A DNA stretch of 64,000 nt from Gerris lacustris (GCA_951217055.1 OX578286.1:42051937-42115936), one strand, 5' to 3'; shown: positions 1 through 19,448, numbered from the stretch's first letter. Numbers and translations: made by a program. The notes: generated by a model from the letters alone, not told the origin.

Positions 1-5955
<5,955 letters not shown>

Positions 5956-7486
5956 CAGTCGAACAACCCGTCTAGGGCAAATAAAACAAGAGTCGATTAA
6001 ACAAATAATTAATCAAACATCAAATTAAAAAAAAAAAATCTACCAACTACAACAAGAAAAAAAAACCACATCCCCCTCCAAAAAAACACATCTCTAACCG
6101 ATAACCTCTTACGTAGAGATATAATTATATTTAATAATAATAATTAAAAACATTATTAATAATAATATGTTAATAACATAAAAATCATCTATGTATAAAC
6201 ATAAAGAAAAGAAAATATAATAAATAGAAAACACAATAAAAATAAATAAACTCCTTCTATCAAAATATAGTTCATCCTTTCACCACCATATTTGGTGATT
6301 TGTTGATAATTTCCCTCTTCCTCATATTTTCACCTTCCTCTCCCCCCCCCCCCCATCGTACCCTTAAGAGGCAATGGGTCAAAAACACAAAATTAAAAAG
6401 TAAGGGAAAAATTTTGAATGTTCTCACCGTCAACTTTATTTTTGTGTAATACACGGATTTTTATTCCTTCTATAATCTTTGCTTTTTAATGTATATATAT
6501 TTGAGTTTTTGGGTTTAAAAGAAATTAAAATAAATACTTAATTGTTCCTTGTTTAAAAAAATATCTCTACCTGGGCCATTTTCAAGCGATAATTTATAAT
6601 AATTTTTATTATATAGGCTCAAAATATTACAATTATTATTTCCTTTTTGAACACACTACTCAATTTTTTTTTTAATTATACATATATATATATATTGAAA
6701 TTTTTATTGAAAATCTTTAAAATTTTGACATCTATTAAAAATCCAACCGTGAAATAAGTGACCCTGAGAACAACTAGAAATGTTTCAATTTATTTCCTAA
6801 CTTTTTTTAATGTAGTTAAACAAAAGATCATTAGTAAACATAACTATTTATTCAGTTATTTAAAGTCACTTGATCTTTATTTACCATTTTTTATGTAAGA
6901 TAAAATTAAGATATTATATGTATTTTTTTTTTTTTTTTTTTTTCTGAGATTATATAAATATATTTCTTTTGTAATTAAAACTTTACAGTAACCATGTATA
7001 TATTTATAATTATTTATTTATTTTTTTAAAAATAAGCTTTGTTTTGCACCCAATTTACTATGCAGTAGTGTTAATAATTTATTTATTTTCTGGTTATAAT
7101 TTGGTTTTGGAATAAAACTAAATATATGTATAATTTAGACAAAATAATGTTTAAATTTTAATAAGATCAAGTGTCTTTATAATCTGAAATTTTTTAATTT
7201 AAACAAAAAAAAATGTCTGTTGATTTAAAATATTGTTCTTTATTATGGTTGATTTATTTATAATTTTTATTTTTAAAAAAAAAAAATATGCTGTTAAGAG
7301 TGTGAATTTTTGAAAATCTTATGTTGACAATATTTGCTCATCTTTTAATTCCAGGCTAGATCTCTTAAGAGTAAATTTTAACTTAAAATAATAGAGAGAG
7401 ATGTATCTCTTAGCTATCTCTTAGAACTTGATTTTTCTTTTAATAAAGTGAGTTCGTTATAAGGTAACCACAAAGGTAAACATCTC
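5956..7486. other. AT-rich DNA downstream of SPCA
   Basis: Possible 3' UTR at the start, then long A/T runs, a poly(C) tract near 6343-6353 and scattered TATATA tracts. No gene, RNA or transposon end recognised. Confidence 0.5.
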
Positions 7487-7489
7487 TAA

Positions 7490-7712
7490 GGCTACGGCCA
7501 CACCGGAGCTACATTGCTAGGAGCCTAGTGGCTTGGTGAGTCGCCATGTAGAACAGAATGGACTGTTCGTCTAGGGACTCGCCTAGTAACCAAGCGCGGG
7601 GTGTGTCCGGTCTCATATGTTCTAGAAGGTTGGTTCACATGGATTACACGCCTAGCGACTCACCAAGCCACTACTAGGCTCCAAGCGAGGTAGCTTCGGT
7701 GTGGCCGCAGCC
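7490..7712. mobile_element. Palindromic Harbinger-like MITE
   Basis: 223 bp with ends GGCTACGGCCACACCGGAGC and its near-complement, followed inward by GCCTAGTGGCTTGGTGAGTC on both arms. A 3-bp duplication TAA flanks it (7487-7489, 7713-7715), as for PIF/Harbinger elements. It is GC-richer than its surroundings. Confidence 0.75.
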
Positions 7713-7859
7713 TAAGAGATAATATTAACATATAAATTTGTAGGAAATAAGGACCTATTTGTTTACTTTGTTAAAGTGTTAATATGATTTAGTGAGAAAG
7801 TTTGAATTACCTTTAGTGAGTACTTATAGGCAAAAACTCTTATTATAGGCTAAGATAAC

Positions 7860-8197
7860 ATCTCTCAAAGTAAATCGTAACAATAGAACTAAAATATCAC
7901 CTCGAAGATTAAATCTTAACAATAGAATCAGGATACTTTCTCTAAGAGTTAAATCTTAGCTGTAGAATTAAAATAACATCTCTAAGAGTAAATCTTAACA
8001 ATAAAACATCTCTAAAAGTAAGTCTTAACAATAAAACATCTCTAAGAGTAAGTTTAACAATAAAACATCTCTAAGAGTAAGTCTTAACAATAAAACATCT
8101 CTAAGAGTAAGTTTAACAATAAAACATCTCTAAGATAAAGTCTTAACAATAAAACATCTCTAAGAGTAAGTCTTAACAATAAAACATCTCTAAATGC
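7860..8197. repeat. Tandem repeat, about 30-bp unit
   Basis: Diverged copies to 7975, then about seven tight copies of a unit containing AACAATAAAACATCTCTAAG. Unit length drifts from 28 to 30 bp. Confidence 0.85.
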
Positions 8198-10556
8198 AAC
8201 ACTGACTAAAAACTTTTTCATTATTAAAATTAAAATAAGTTGTTTTTTCCTTTTACAAACACTAAATTCTTAAGAGTCTATTTAATGCAATTCCTTGTCA
8301 ACTTAAGTTCATCTCTCTCAACAAATTCGCACTCTTTTATTGTATTGTTTACTTTTTTTTAATCAGTCGCTGCTTTATCTATAAAATGTAAATATATCTA
8401 CACGTGATAAAAGTGTGTAAACAACGGCATATCCAGCCTTTAATATTTAGGATCAGGGCTAAAATTTAAAAATTTAGAGGGGCTTAGGGTCAGAAGTTGC
8501 GATTGAGTCTTGAAATTTGCTAAATTTTTTGAAGCCCTAATTTGATTCAGTTCTGGCCAATGGGTTAATATGTGCCATAGACATAAAAAATAAAAAAATA
8601 TACATATTCTTGTCATTTATTTATTTTTAAAAATTTCTAACAATTCTCAATTTATTTATTTCTGACCCTTTTATTTATTTATTTTTATAATTTTGTAAAT
8701 TGTTTTTTAAAAGAATCTCTTTGCCCTCCTCGTCTATTTTCACCTGATCTTTTATCCAATTTTCATCCACCTTTCTCCTTATCCCCCCTCCCTCCTTCTT
8801 AATTTTAAACACCAACAGTAAACATAAAGTTTTCTTACAACAGTATTCTATAAGGTATAACTTTTAACCATAGAAAAATAATAATTTAATAAATAAAAAA
8901 AATATATATAAATAAAATAAATAAATTTTAACTCCCTACAAACAGAAAAGTTTTTTGTTTTATTTTTTTATTGTTAATTTTAATTAACTAATAATTTTTT
9001 AACTGTAATTTATTTTATTTTTTATTTTGTTTTGTTATATTAATAAAATAAATAAGAATATATATAATATAAATAATATAAAAGTTGCAACGGTTTAGTA
9101 AGAGTGCTCTCTATTTTTTATGTAATTAAATAATAATAATATATTTAATGTAATGAGTTTTAATTGATAAATGAAGAATTTTGTAATTGATCTTTTTAAT
9201 TGTAATAATTATATATATATATTGCTTTCAGGATATATATATCATTAAAAGTCTCTTGCAGTTTGATTTTTGTGAATGGTACATAACTACAAGAAAAAAA
9301 AAATAAATCAAATTAAAGAAATTGTATTGTTCATATAATATAATATCTTTCATAGGAATTCTATCAATTGTTTTTTCAAATTTCCAAAGAGTTGTTCATG
9401 ACGAAATATTTTGATCACCTGTATTTTCAGATGGCACCTACAATGATCGATATTTTATCAATAATAACTAGATTGTTTGAAAGGGTAACATAGCAAAAAC
9501 ATAATTATTTACTATGTTTGATTTATATATTCTTTCATTTTTTTTCTCCTCAAATTTACCATTCGATAAATTTAACTAACTATAAAAATCTATTTCAAAT
9601 AATTTGAATTATATATATATTTTTTATGCTCTTTTATAAATGAGGCTGTTTGAGCCAGAGTGGGGCGTAATCCCCTTAAGGATTTACATAGTAATTTAAA
9701 TCAAATTGATGATTTTAAATTGTCAATCAAATTTATTTCTAAATTGAATTGATTTTATTCAATCAAATTGATAAATTTGAATTTAAGATATCAATTGAAA
9801 TTATGATTAATTTGATTTTAAAATTAAAGGATTTTATTGATTGAAATTTGAATATAATAAATTTTTAATAATAAATTTCTAAATTTAAGAAATTCAATTC
9901 AAGATATTTGAAATAAAGATGTCAATGAAACAGATTTCCGATGAGATTTTAACATAAATACTCTATTTCTCTTGATCATTTCATTATGGCTCATATCAAG
10001 CCCATTTTGGGGGCGTACCCTGAATGGTTTTGAACTTCTCATTTACCTGAATTAACTTCTCATTTACTTGATTCAGTTAACCCACTTTTACATAATTAAA
10101 AATAGGGTTGCCCACTTTGGCTCCAAATACCATTATATTTTTCTCGCTTGCACTTACTGCATTTTTTCCCCCTATTCTTTATTTCACTTATTAGCTTTTT
10201 TTGCATCAATTTTATTATTAAATAATATAAGTTTCAAATTAAACTCATAATTTGTAACATAAAATACAAAAAAAAAACATTTTAATTCAAATTATTCATA
10301 TATATTTAAGAATATATATATATTTATTATTATTTCCTTTTTTTATTAATCATTCTGATTAAATTTTACTTATCACTTTAATATTGCTATTATAATTATT
10401 TAATAAGAAAAAAACAAAGCAAAAAAAAACATTCCTACTAAATGAAAATTGTGTGAAAGTTTTAAAAGAAAATAGGTTTTTATAATTTTGTAAAAAGAAA
10501 ATAATATATATATTTACTTTCTCTGTGTATATGAGAGCTTGATATAAAGAGCTTTC

Positions 10557-10566
<10 letters not shown>
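8198..10566. other. AT-rich intergenic stretch
   Basis: No gene seen. Mostly poly(A)/poly(T) and TATATA blocks. 9680-9900 is a diffuse repeat of AATCAAATTGAT-like words. 8420-8560 is slightly less AT-rich (GAGGGGCTTAGGGTC) but unassigned. Confidence 0.4.

Positions 10567-10613
<47 letters not shown>
10567..10613. repeat. (AT)n microsatellite
   Basis: About 23 uninterrupted AT dinucleotides. Confidence 0.97.
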
Positions 10614-10616
<3 letters not shown>

Positions 10617-10624
10617 TATTTTGA

Positions 10625-10760
10625 TTCAGAAAGCGTGCTGAAATTCGATTTTGAGATTTTGATAGATTAAGATGTTTTGAGGTCCCACTGAATCCAAAAA
10701 AGTGGTTTTTAAAAAAATGTCTGTCTGTGTTCTGTTGCCTGAGTAGACTTGAGGATACTA
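10625..10760 (+). mobile_element. Z-family repeat, head fragment
   Basis: Shares AAATTCGATTTTGAGATTTT, GAGGTCCCACTGAATCC and the AAAAAAGTGGTTTTTAAAA...TGTCTGTCTG segment with the full copy at 42308-42925. Confidence 0.7.
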
Positions 10761-12401
10761 AGCTACTTGGTCAATTTCGATAAAATAAAAAGTATAAACT
10801 CTTTTTAAATGCTTTTGAAAAATACATATTTTGATTAAATTTGTTGATATTGGATTTAGATTCAGTCTTACTATGTGTGTGAGAAAGTTTTGTTCTTGTT
10901 TATCATAGTGTGAGAAAGATGGATCTTCAACATTTTGTTTTTTTGCGACGTTAGGTCTTTTCTGAAAATGATTTAAACTTGAAATTATTATATTTTTAAG
11001 TTTGAATGTTATTTTATTTATTTTTTTTAATCTGATATAGAATATTAGGAGTTGGTGGTTCAATTCTAGATGGGAGAATATATTTTTATCTGTCTAAATC
11101 CCTTCTTTGCTTAGTCCCTCATGGACCCTTAGCATAGAACAATTGTGGCTGATATTAATTAGCTGATAAAAGAGGGAAGGAGGATTTGATAAAAGTAGTA
11201 TCAAAGAAGGAATTTCCTCCCTTCCTGGAATTGTGGTAAGGGAACCAACCTCCCATACTAATTTTACGATAACAATAATCTATGTTATGACCTAATGTTA
11301 TCCATGTAAACAAAAAAGAAAAATATCTATGATAAACTCTAATAATTCTAATTTTTTTTTTATTTTGTAACTTTTAAATTATTTAATAAAATTGAAGAAA
11401 TCTGTTATATTTCAATTGAATATCTTAAGGGGCCCTTAAAAAAAAAATTAAAAAAATACTGTTATTAATCATTAAGAGTTTAATAAATTAAAAAAAAATT
11501 AAAATATATATTGAAATGGTATAATCATATTATGTTGAATTAAGATATAAATTTAAAAATAAAAAAATATATTTTATTTTCTTAAGCTTTATAAATGATA
11601 AAATTTGTTTAAAACAATTTTAAGTGATATGATTTGTTTTTTATTGTATTTGAATTTATTATTATACTAATTATCTACTTTATTTATGCTTATATGGTGC
11701 TTTATCTTAGATGTGCATTGCTTAATTTATTGATGATAAATTCTTCGACGAGTTATTGAATTTTGACAAAGGTTACAAAAATATATTTGTTTAAGAAAGG
11801 ATACAATATTTTTTTTTCTTTTTGGATTAAAAATAAAAAAAAAAACTGTTTTGAAAATATTAATTCTAGATGCATTAAGAGTTGTAAATTTCTATAATAA
11901 CAATTCTAATGGGAAATATTTAACCCATGTAACGCATCTTTCAATTGGTGGGTTTAAATAATACCAAATGAGACTACACAATTTTAAAATGAATCTGTTA
12001 AAAACAAATGTTGGGATCATCTGATGATGTGAGAAAAGATCAGTTGAGTGCCTGAAAGGTGTTCTTGAATACAATATGGATTCAACCGCTAGTAGACTTG
12101 CACGGTATGAGAATGCAGTAGATCCAAACGCGTTCTATGGGTTAAAATTGTTTGATTTTTTTTAAAAATTGGGGCATTTTAATTTAAATTGGCCATTTCA
12201 GGGGCATCATAGGGTTTTTTTTTAGAAATAAAAAAATCCCTAATTATTTTAGATAAAGCTTTATTAAACCCTTCTAATTAAGCTATTTATGTTCTGAGCA
12301 GTATTATGCAAGTTTTAATTATTTTTTTTAATACGTTACCACCATAGTATGTACTATAGATTTTGACAAAAATAATTAATTTACTCTATTAAATTATTAC
12401 C
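10761..12401. other. AT-rich intergenic stretch
   Basis: No gene supported. 11100-11270 contains purine-rich GGGAAGGAGG and its near-complement. Open frames here start at TTG or lack any recognisable motif. Confidence 0.4.
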
Positions 12402-13071
12402 GGTGTCCAGCAGCCTTGAATTTCTTGAACTCCTGGAATTATGCTTGAATTTTTAGGATGCTTGAAAAAACCTTGAAATATGCTTGAATATTGAAAAAAT
12501 TGGGAATTTTAAAGACCCTAGGTTGTCTAGGAGTACCAATACATTTTGTTTTTTTTTTTACTATCCGATCCACCCTAAACAACATTAGTTTGGATAATCG
12601 ATGCGCTACTGTATATTGTATTTCACTTCTTTGGGGTACTACTTCTGTAATTATGTTGAATTAATATTATAGTAGTCTGGAGGGTTTATTTGGAATGAAA
12701 GTCCTTGGAGTGATTTTATTTTTATTTCATCAGAGCTTAGTGATCACTGAAGAAGCTCAGGTTCCCATGGTGAAAGCTTTGATGAAATAAAAATATATAG
12801 TCGAAGGACTTTCATTCCAAATAAACCTCTAGCCTACTATAATATTCTACAAGTCCAAAAAATAAAATCTCTTCTATTATTAAAGTAATTAATATTATTT
12901 TGCTGAACTCATACTATTTTTCTCATATTTTTTTCTATAATTCTAAGAAATTGTGAATAAATCACTATTTTAATAACTAATCTTAATAAACCCAACTTTG
13001 AATTTTATAAAATTGAACCTTGAAATATGCTTGAATTTTACATTTTAATATTGCTGAACACCCTGTATTAT
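12402..13071. mobile_element. Degenerate hAT-like MITE with internal insertions
   Basis: Left end CGGTGTCCAGCAGCCTTGAA and right end reading GGGTGTTCAGCAATATT in reverse complement; both arms repeat the words CTTGAAATATGCTTGAATTT. The interior holds a pogo-like end (ATTATCC...CTACTGTA, about 12560-12622) and the palindrome at 12663-12846. A clean duplication was not found. Confidence 0.5.
12663..12846. mobile_element. Palindromic MITE
   Basis: Inverted arms of about 43 bp: AATATTATAGTAG, then GGTTTATTTGGAATGAAAGT, mirrored at the right end. The short core holds a second palindrome (TTTCATCAGAGCTT / AAGCTTTGATGAAA). Confidence 0.75.
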
Positions 13072-13146
13072 CATAGGACAACAGACTTTATGTTCATATT
13101 GGTTTACTAGTACTACATGCATAAGAATCTGATTTAAAACTAGATA

Positions 13147-13318
13147 AGGGAGCCGATGTAGTCTAGTGGTTAGTGCACTCAACTGGTGGTGAGTTCAAAT
13201 CCCAGATAGGTGAAACATATTTCATACTGATAATCTCATCGAGTAGACGAGTGACCGAATAGTAACCCCCATCCTGTAATAACCTAGGCTGTTGATCGGC
13301 ACTAACAAAAGAAATAGA
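13147..13318 (+). mobile_element. tRNA-derived SINE
   Basis: GTAGTCTAGTGGTTAGTGCA resembles the D-arm/A-box of a tRNA and GAGTTCAAATCCC its B-box; an unrelated body follows and ends near GATCGGCACTAAC. No intact acceptor stem, so a SINE rather than a tRNA gene. A different family from S1. Confidence 0.65.
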
Positions 13319-13339
13319 GAATTTAAAACATTTTCAATT

Positions 13340-13810
13340 ATTTGTATTATGAATGAAAATACTATCATTGTTTTGTATTATGAATGAAAATACTATCAAT
13401 GTTTTGTATTATGAATGAAAATACTATCAATGTTTTGTATTATGAATGAAAATACTATCAATGTTTTGTATTATGAATGAAAATACTATCAATGTTTTGT
13501 ATTATGAATGAAAATACTATCAATGTTTTGTATTATGAATGAAAATACTATCAATGTTTTGTATTATGAATGAAAATACTATCAATGTTTTGTATTATGA
13601 ATGAAAATACTATCAATGTTTTGTATTATGAATGAAAATACTATCATTGTTTTGTATTATGAATGAAAATACTATCAATGTTTTGTATTATGAATGAAAA
13701 TACTATCAATGTTTTGTATTATGAATGAAAATACTATCAATGTTTTGTATTATGAATGAAAATACTATCAATGTTTTGTATTATGAATGAAAATACTATC
13801 AATGTTTTCA
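13340..13810. repeat. 31-bp minisatellite
   Basis: About 15 almost identical copies of a 31-bp unit containing TTTTGTATTATGAATGAAAA. It directly follows the SINE body. Confidence 0.97.
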
Positions 13811-15364
13811 TGTCTTCCCCCTAGTTGATTGCCACTGACTACTTACCCGCTGACTGATGAAGAGCAATTGAATATCTTTTACCTGTCCACCTTATATACA
13901 ACCCTGGAAACCCTGAAAGTAACATCTTAAATAAAACCCATGGATAGCAACTTATATCCAATTTTTTCAGGACTTCCCACTTGATTTTATTAATGAAAAA
14001 AGCATTTAATTTACATTTAATGAAATTCAAATTTTTCCTAACCAGAAACCCCCAGATCTTTTTTTAAAGTTTTATTTTGTATTGAAAAAGAAAAAAAATT
14101 AAATGAAATTGTCAGGGAACAGTAATGTTTTGGGACAAAATTAAGAAATTGTTTAATTTTACTCAAAGTACGTACTGTTCTTTAATTTTATTATCCAGCT
14201 TGCTATGCGAGTTGGTTACATCTTGAAAATGTTGCAAACGCCCAATTTAAATAAAAAAAACCTCAAATACTTAAAGAAATAAACAAAGAATGTAGTCCAA
14301 GGAACAAATATGTTCGTTGTATAATAAATAAAAAAAAATCCTTTCGAAATTCAAATAATTATATACTCACTGATATATAAACACATCTAAGATTTTATAA
14401 GCTTACATGAAGTACGAAAAATATTTTCAAAAATTTCTACCTAAAAATAATCACTTCTTTACCTATGATTTTTAACCAATATTAGAAATTTATAAATATA
14501 ATAAAAAAAAAGGGGGAACAATTCTCTTCATTATTAATAATATTTAAATTTTAATTCTTTCTCACCAATTATTATATATTTTTGTTTTGTAAAAAAAAAA
14601 AAAATTGCTTGTTTTTAATCGATTTAGTCATTTTTTTGCTCTTTAAATATTAAATATTGTTAAGTTTTAATCGACTCTGTTTTATTTTGTGCTCTTAAAA
14701 ATGATTTTTTTAAATTCGAATTTAAGAAAAAGAAAAAAATAAAAGATCTGTGATTAATTTAATTTTTTTTTTTATTCCTTTGGTTTAGATATATTGTTTT
14801 GTCTTAATTTTACATTAAAATGAAATTTCTTTTCTTTTTTTTCTAAAATTTATTTTTTTATGAGAGTGAAAATGTATAAGGCTTTTCATATGCCTTGTTT
14901 AATTTATTTTATTGTAATTTTTTTTTTAGGTTGATTATTCCATGGCTGTATTTTAGTTGTAAAAGAATAAGATTTATATAAAAAAAAAAAAAAGTTGTTA
15001 TATTTTTGTCATTTTTACTATTATTTTTATTTTTGTATTAATTATTATTCATGTTTGTTTTTTATTTATTTATAATTATTATTTTTTTAGATTATATGAT
15101 TAATACAAGAAGTATTTTTTTTTTTTTTTAATTTTATCTTTATTTGTATTTTTTTTTTAATGGTTGAACCAAGAAAGTAAGTGATTAACAATTAAAACCT
15201 ACTTTTTGTTCCTTTTAAATATTATGCTATACTTTCACTACTGGATATTCCAAACCTCTTAGCTCTTGAGAGGCTAGTCTACTCTAATAATAGTAATAAT
15301 AAGGATAATCTACAACTGGTGTTGAAAAGATCACTTTTATGAACAGTACTGTTCCCTTAAACCT
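13811..15364. other. AT-rich intergenic stretch
   Basis: No gene or element ends recognised. The 63-codon minus-strand frame at 13839-14030 has no familiar motif. Confidence 0.4.
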
Positions 15365-16560
15365 AAAAGCTAAGTAAGTGTAAAGTTGAGCCTTTCACTA
15401 AAAAAAAAATAAATAAATAAAAATAAAGGAAATTTCTAGAAAGCTAAGTGTAAAATTGAGTCTTTCACTAGAAAATCAACTAAATAAAGGAAATTCCCTT
15501 AAAGCTAAGTGTAAAGTTGAGTCTTTAACTATAAAAAGAACAAAATAAAGGAAATTCATTAACTGCTAAGTGTAAAGTAAAATAAACAGGTCAAGTGTGT
15601 GCTAGTCAGCACACAGCGAGGGTCCGTAGGCCACACTATATAGTGTTTAACTGTAAAGTGTATAAACAGTGTTCTTTTAAAATTCTAAAAAGCTTACTTT
15701 GAACCATTCTAAGGGTCTGATATTCTCAAAGCACACTCTGATAAAGTATTTTTTTGCCACTGAACCGGACTAAAACCATAAATACATCGAAAAGACCATA
15801 ATTATAAAAAAACGTATTTTGTCAATAAAAAATAAAATAATATTTTTTTCGAAATTTCCAAAAAGTGGTATCTTTACTTTTGGTCGAAGAATGTTCAGGA
15901 ATTTTTTCAGATTTTTTGCACTTCGCATAAGCGAGATAGAGGTGGGGGGACATGTTTCACACCCACTTCTAACTTGCCTACACTCGCCCTATCAAAGTTA
16001 TATCCAAATAATTATATATTTTTGGAATCAGCTCCACGTACCCTTTCATATGATACCCCTCACGGTGTCAAAAAAAAAAATATAAAAAATTTAACCCTTA
16101 AGTTTTTTACCCTAATTTTTTTGAAAACTATTTTTTTTAAGGCACTATATTTTTAAAATATGTGGGCAGGTACATGACACATACATGCCTAATTTCAAAG
16201 TGATCGGACGAAAGGTGTTGCCGTGAGAGCACACGAGAGGACGGACGGACAGACACACACAGGAAAATATAAGGGTCCTTGGTTTTGCCAACAAAATAAA
16301 GGAAATTCCCTAACAGCTAAGTGTAAAGTTAAGTCTTTCACTAGAAAAACAACAAAATAAAGGAAATACCAATTCCCCAGAAGTGTTAGTTGAAGTGTAA
16401 GTTGTGGAAATGCCCTACTAAGTGTAAAGTTGAGTCTTTCGCTTGTAAAACAAAAAAAAAAAGGAAATTCCCTAAAAGCTAAGTTTAAAGTTGAAGAAAT
16501 TCCCCTAACACTAAATGTAAAGTGGAGTCTTTCACTAGAAAAACAAGTTTAGTGAAGTCA
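15365..16560. repeat. About 62-bp tandem repeat split by an insertion
   Basis: Copies of GCTAAGTGTAAAGTTGAGTC plus an AAATAAAGGAAATTCCC tail occur at 15365-15585 and 16295-16560. Between them (about 15588-16292) is unrelated sequence. Confidence 0.75.
15588..16292 (+). mobile_element. Insertion in tandem repeat, unclassified element
   Basis: Starts near GTGTGCTAGTCAGCACACAG and ends GGACGGACGGACAGACAC...AAGGGTCCTTGG. It contains a TTTCAAAGTGATCGGACGA segment. Such GGACGGACAGAC tails recur in arthropod non-coding repeats. No terminal inverted repeat or TSD resolved. Confidence 0.45.
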
Positions 16561-17181
16561 CACTAGAAATGGAACACCCTCTTCTTTAAAAAAATAAATA
16601 AATAAGTAAAAATACTTAATGCACTTATTTTTCCTTGGTTCCATTCTCTTTAATTTATAAATCTCAAGTATTATTTATTTATTTTTTTTTTTTTATGTAC
16701 AATATATATATATATATATTTTTTTTTTATTAGGTATTTGTTTTGTAAGTTAAGTGTTTAAATGTAAAAAAATTTTGTTGTAAATGTTAAATTTTGATGT
16801 GTAAAATCTTTTTATCTAATTATCATTATTTTAATATAATGTCAATGTCTGATTTTTTTATTTTTGTTTATTATACGTATGTTTTTAATTTTGGAAAAAT
16901 GCTAGAAACCAAAAAAAAAAAAAAATTAACTAATAAACTAACTACTAATAAATATGAAATAATGGGTTAATGGGGTCTGTCATTGCTGAGTGGTTTAGTT
17001 TAATTGCTGCGCTGACACTTAAGTGTCAATTCCGACAAATCTGGTAAATTACCCCAGAGAGGAGAGCACATAATTCACACTTATGATCATCAAATAGATG
17101 AGAAAACTGGCATCACCTGATGATGTAGACTCACGTCTTACTAAGTCTGTTTATCAATGTAACTCTTTTTCTTCCGCAATA

Positions 17182-17712
17182 GGCACTGATGATGGCCTAT
17201 TTAAGGCACGGATGATGGCCTTTTTGAAGGCACTGATTATGGCCTTTTTTGAAGACACTGATTATGGCCTTTTTTGAAGACACTGATTATGGCCTTTTGA
17301 ATGCACTGATGATGGCTTTTTTGAAGGCACTGATGATGGCCTTTTGAAGGCACTGATGATGGCCTTTTTGAAGGCACTGATGATGGCTTTTTTGAAGGCA
17401 CTGATGATGTCCTTTTGAAGGCACGGATGATGGCCTTTTTGAAGGCACTGATTATGGCCTTTTTTGAAGACACTGATTATGGCCTTTTGAAGGCACTGAT
17501 GATGGCTTTTTTGAAGGCACTGATGATGGCCTTTTTTGAAGACACTGATGATGGCTTTTTTGAAGGCACTGATGATGGCTTTTTTGAAGGCACTGATGAT
17601 GGCCTTTTTGAAGGCACTGATGATGGCTTTTTTGAAGGCACTGATGATGGCCTTTTTTGAAGACACTGATTATGGCCTTTTGAAGGCACTGATGATGGCT
17701 TTTTCAAGGCTC
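17182..17712. repeat. 24/25-bp minisatellite
   Basis: About 22 copies alternating between 24 and 25 bp, built on CACTGATGATGGCCTTTTTT plus GAAGG. Long frames on both strands here are by-products of the array. Confidence 0.95.
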
Positions 17713-18035
17713 AAAGCTACTTTGTTATCAAAGTTCAAGGCTGAAAGCTGCTTTGTTATCAAAGTCATTTCAATTTATATGGAGAGACAGTTTGTTTAAT
17801 TCCTTTTAATATGACTTAGACATACAGGCTCCCATATCTAAAGTAATTATAATTTGGTTTAATTTTTTAAATTATAATTATATTTATGACATAAATTCTT
17901 TAACGAACATTAATTGTTCTTTGTATAAAATATTTGTTCTCAGATGTACTTTAATATTGAGAAATTAAATTTGAATTATGTGTAAAAACCATTTTTTTAA
18001 AAACTAATTTATCAATTTTTTTATGTATATATTTT

Positions 18036-18195
18036 GGTACTTCTTTAGATTGTTACTCCCCTATGGTTTTTTTAGGATATAACTAACAGACTAAATAACT
18101 ATTAAGACAAAGGTATGTTTAGTCCAATGTACTTTGGAACAAAGGAATATCACACTTCTGTTTCTATAAGGGGAGTAACAATCTAAAGAAGTGCC
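18036..18195. mobile_element. M1-family MITE, complete
   Basis: 160 bp, inverted ends GGTACTTCTTTAGATTGTTA (left) and GGCACTTCTTTAGATTGTTA (right, reversed), followed by CTCCCCT. A perfect 8-bp duplication TATATTTT (18028-18035, 18196-18203) indicates a hAT-type transposase in trans. Confidence 0.88.
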
Positions 18196-18373
18196 TATAT
18201 TTTAAACTAATTTTATGTTTTCATTATAATTATTGTAATTTATTATGATGTTTTTCTATTATTTTATGATTTTATTTTATTGTTAAAAAAAAGTTTTTTT
18301 TTATTTATATATATATTTTTTTTTTTTTTTCATTATTTTTTTATTATTATTATTATTTCCTTTTCCTTTAGTT

Positions 18374-18411
<38 letters not shown>

Positions 18412-18599
18412 TTATTTATATATAATAATATTAGTTATTATGTATATGTTATGTATTGTTATGCTGTGTAGATATGCTGATACTATTGATTAAAAAAAAA
18501 ATTAAGATAAGGGCTTGTGAAGGTGTTTAAGAAACTGCACCAAGGGGTTTAAGCAAAATTTGTTGTTTTCGCTACTGTTAATTCTGCATTTGCTACAGC

Positions 18600-18720
18600 A
18601 GTATATTGGTGTGTAAAGAAGCTGAGTCTATACAGGGTTAGTGATCAAAAGCCCCAATAAGTGGGTCTAATTACTAGCTTTCAACAAGTAGTTTGTCCTC
18701 TCCATTCTACCTCCTCTAGT
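18600..18720 (+). mobile_element. S1 SINE 3' fragment
   Basis: Diverged match to the S1 tail: TCTAATTACTAGCTTTCAAC and AAGTAGTTTGTCCTCTCCAT correspond to the CTAATTGCAAGG...GTGGTTTGTCCTACCC segment. Confidence 0.55.
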
Positions 18721-18737
18721 TACAAACACCATATCGG

Positions 18738-18956
18738 GGGCTTAGGTTCTGACAACTTTATCTACCTTTCTTGCGATTTTGAGTTATATTCAGCTTCAGA
18801 ATGCTTATGTTTCAATAAATAAGTTGATTGGGACATATTATCGCTATCTATAATAGTTCTATTATGTCCCAATCAACTTATGAATTAAAAAACAAGCATT
18901 CTCAAGATATATAACTCAAAATCTCAAAAAATGAAGATAACGTCTGACTCTAAGCT
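18738..18956. mobile_element. Palindromic MITE
   Basis: About 219 bp foldback. The arms share GCTTAG, TTATCT, GATTTTGAGTTATAT, AGAATGCTT and AAGTTGATTGGGACATA; the core is about 20 bp. The terminal bases and TSD are uncertain. Confidence 0.7.
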
Positions 18957-19296
18957 CTCTTTATATGAATTCTGAAGTGTAATTCGAGAAAGTTGATAAG
19001 ATGCTCAAACTAGACCATTATTTTGACAAGATTAAAGATTCGAGCAAAGCTTAGAATCCCCATTATGCTATCACGAGTCCTCGAAAGTTAATTTCACTTG
19101 ATTGCTATCATGCACTAATGATTTCCATTGTCAATAGTAGAAGTTATTTATTTTCTTCTCTTAAACAGATCTAATGGTTAAAGGAAGAAAATCTGATCTG
19201 GATGTCACATAAAACACAAGTTGAACAGATTTGGCTAAGTACTTACTATATTATCAAATGTTCTTATGTAATATATACTTTGTTTGATTTATATAG

Positions 19297-19342
19297 TAAA
19301 GCCCTTTGTAGGCCCTTCAAAAGCTGTTGCTCCACAGTGTTA
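19297..19342 (+). mobile_element. SINE tail fragment
   Basis: AAAGCCCTTTGTAGGCCCTT...GCTGTTG matches in reverse complement the tail of the 5S-derived copy at 61040-61370 (AACAGCCCGTGAAGGGCCTA). Confidence 0.45.
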
Positions 19343-19448
19343 GTTAGTTGTGAAAAATCATTATTTTGTTGATATACAATGAACTATCTCCCTTTATATC
19401 TTCGCAACTACTGGGCTTATAAATATCATTATTTGCTACCTTCTAGAG

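Noticed and set aside
13149..13215. A tRNA gene
   Set aside because: A- and B-box-like words are present but no closed acceptor or anticodon stems; a SINE body follows.
17237..17707. Several frames up to 134 codons
   Set aside because: All are translations of the 24/25-bp minisatellite in different frames.
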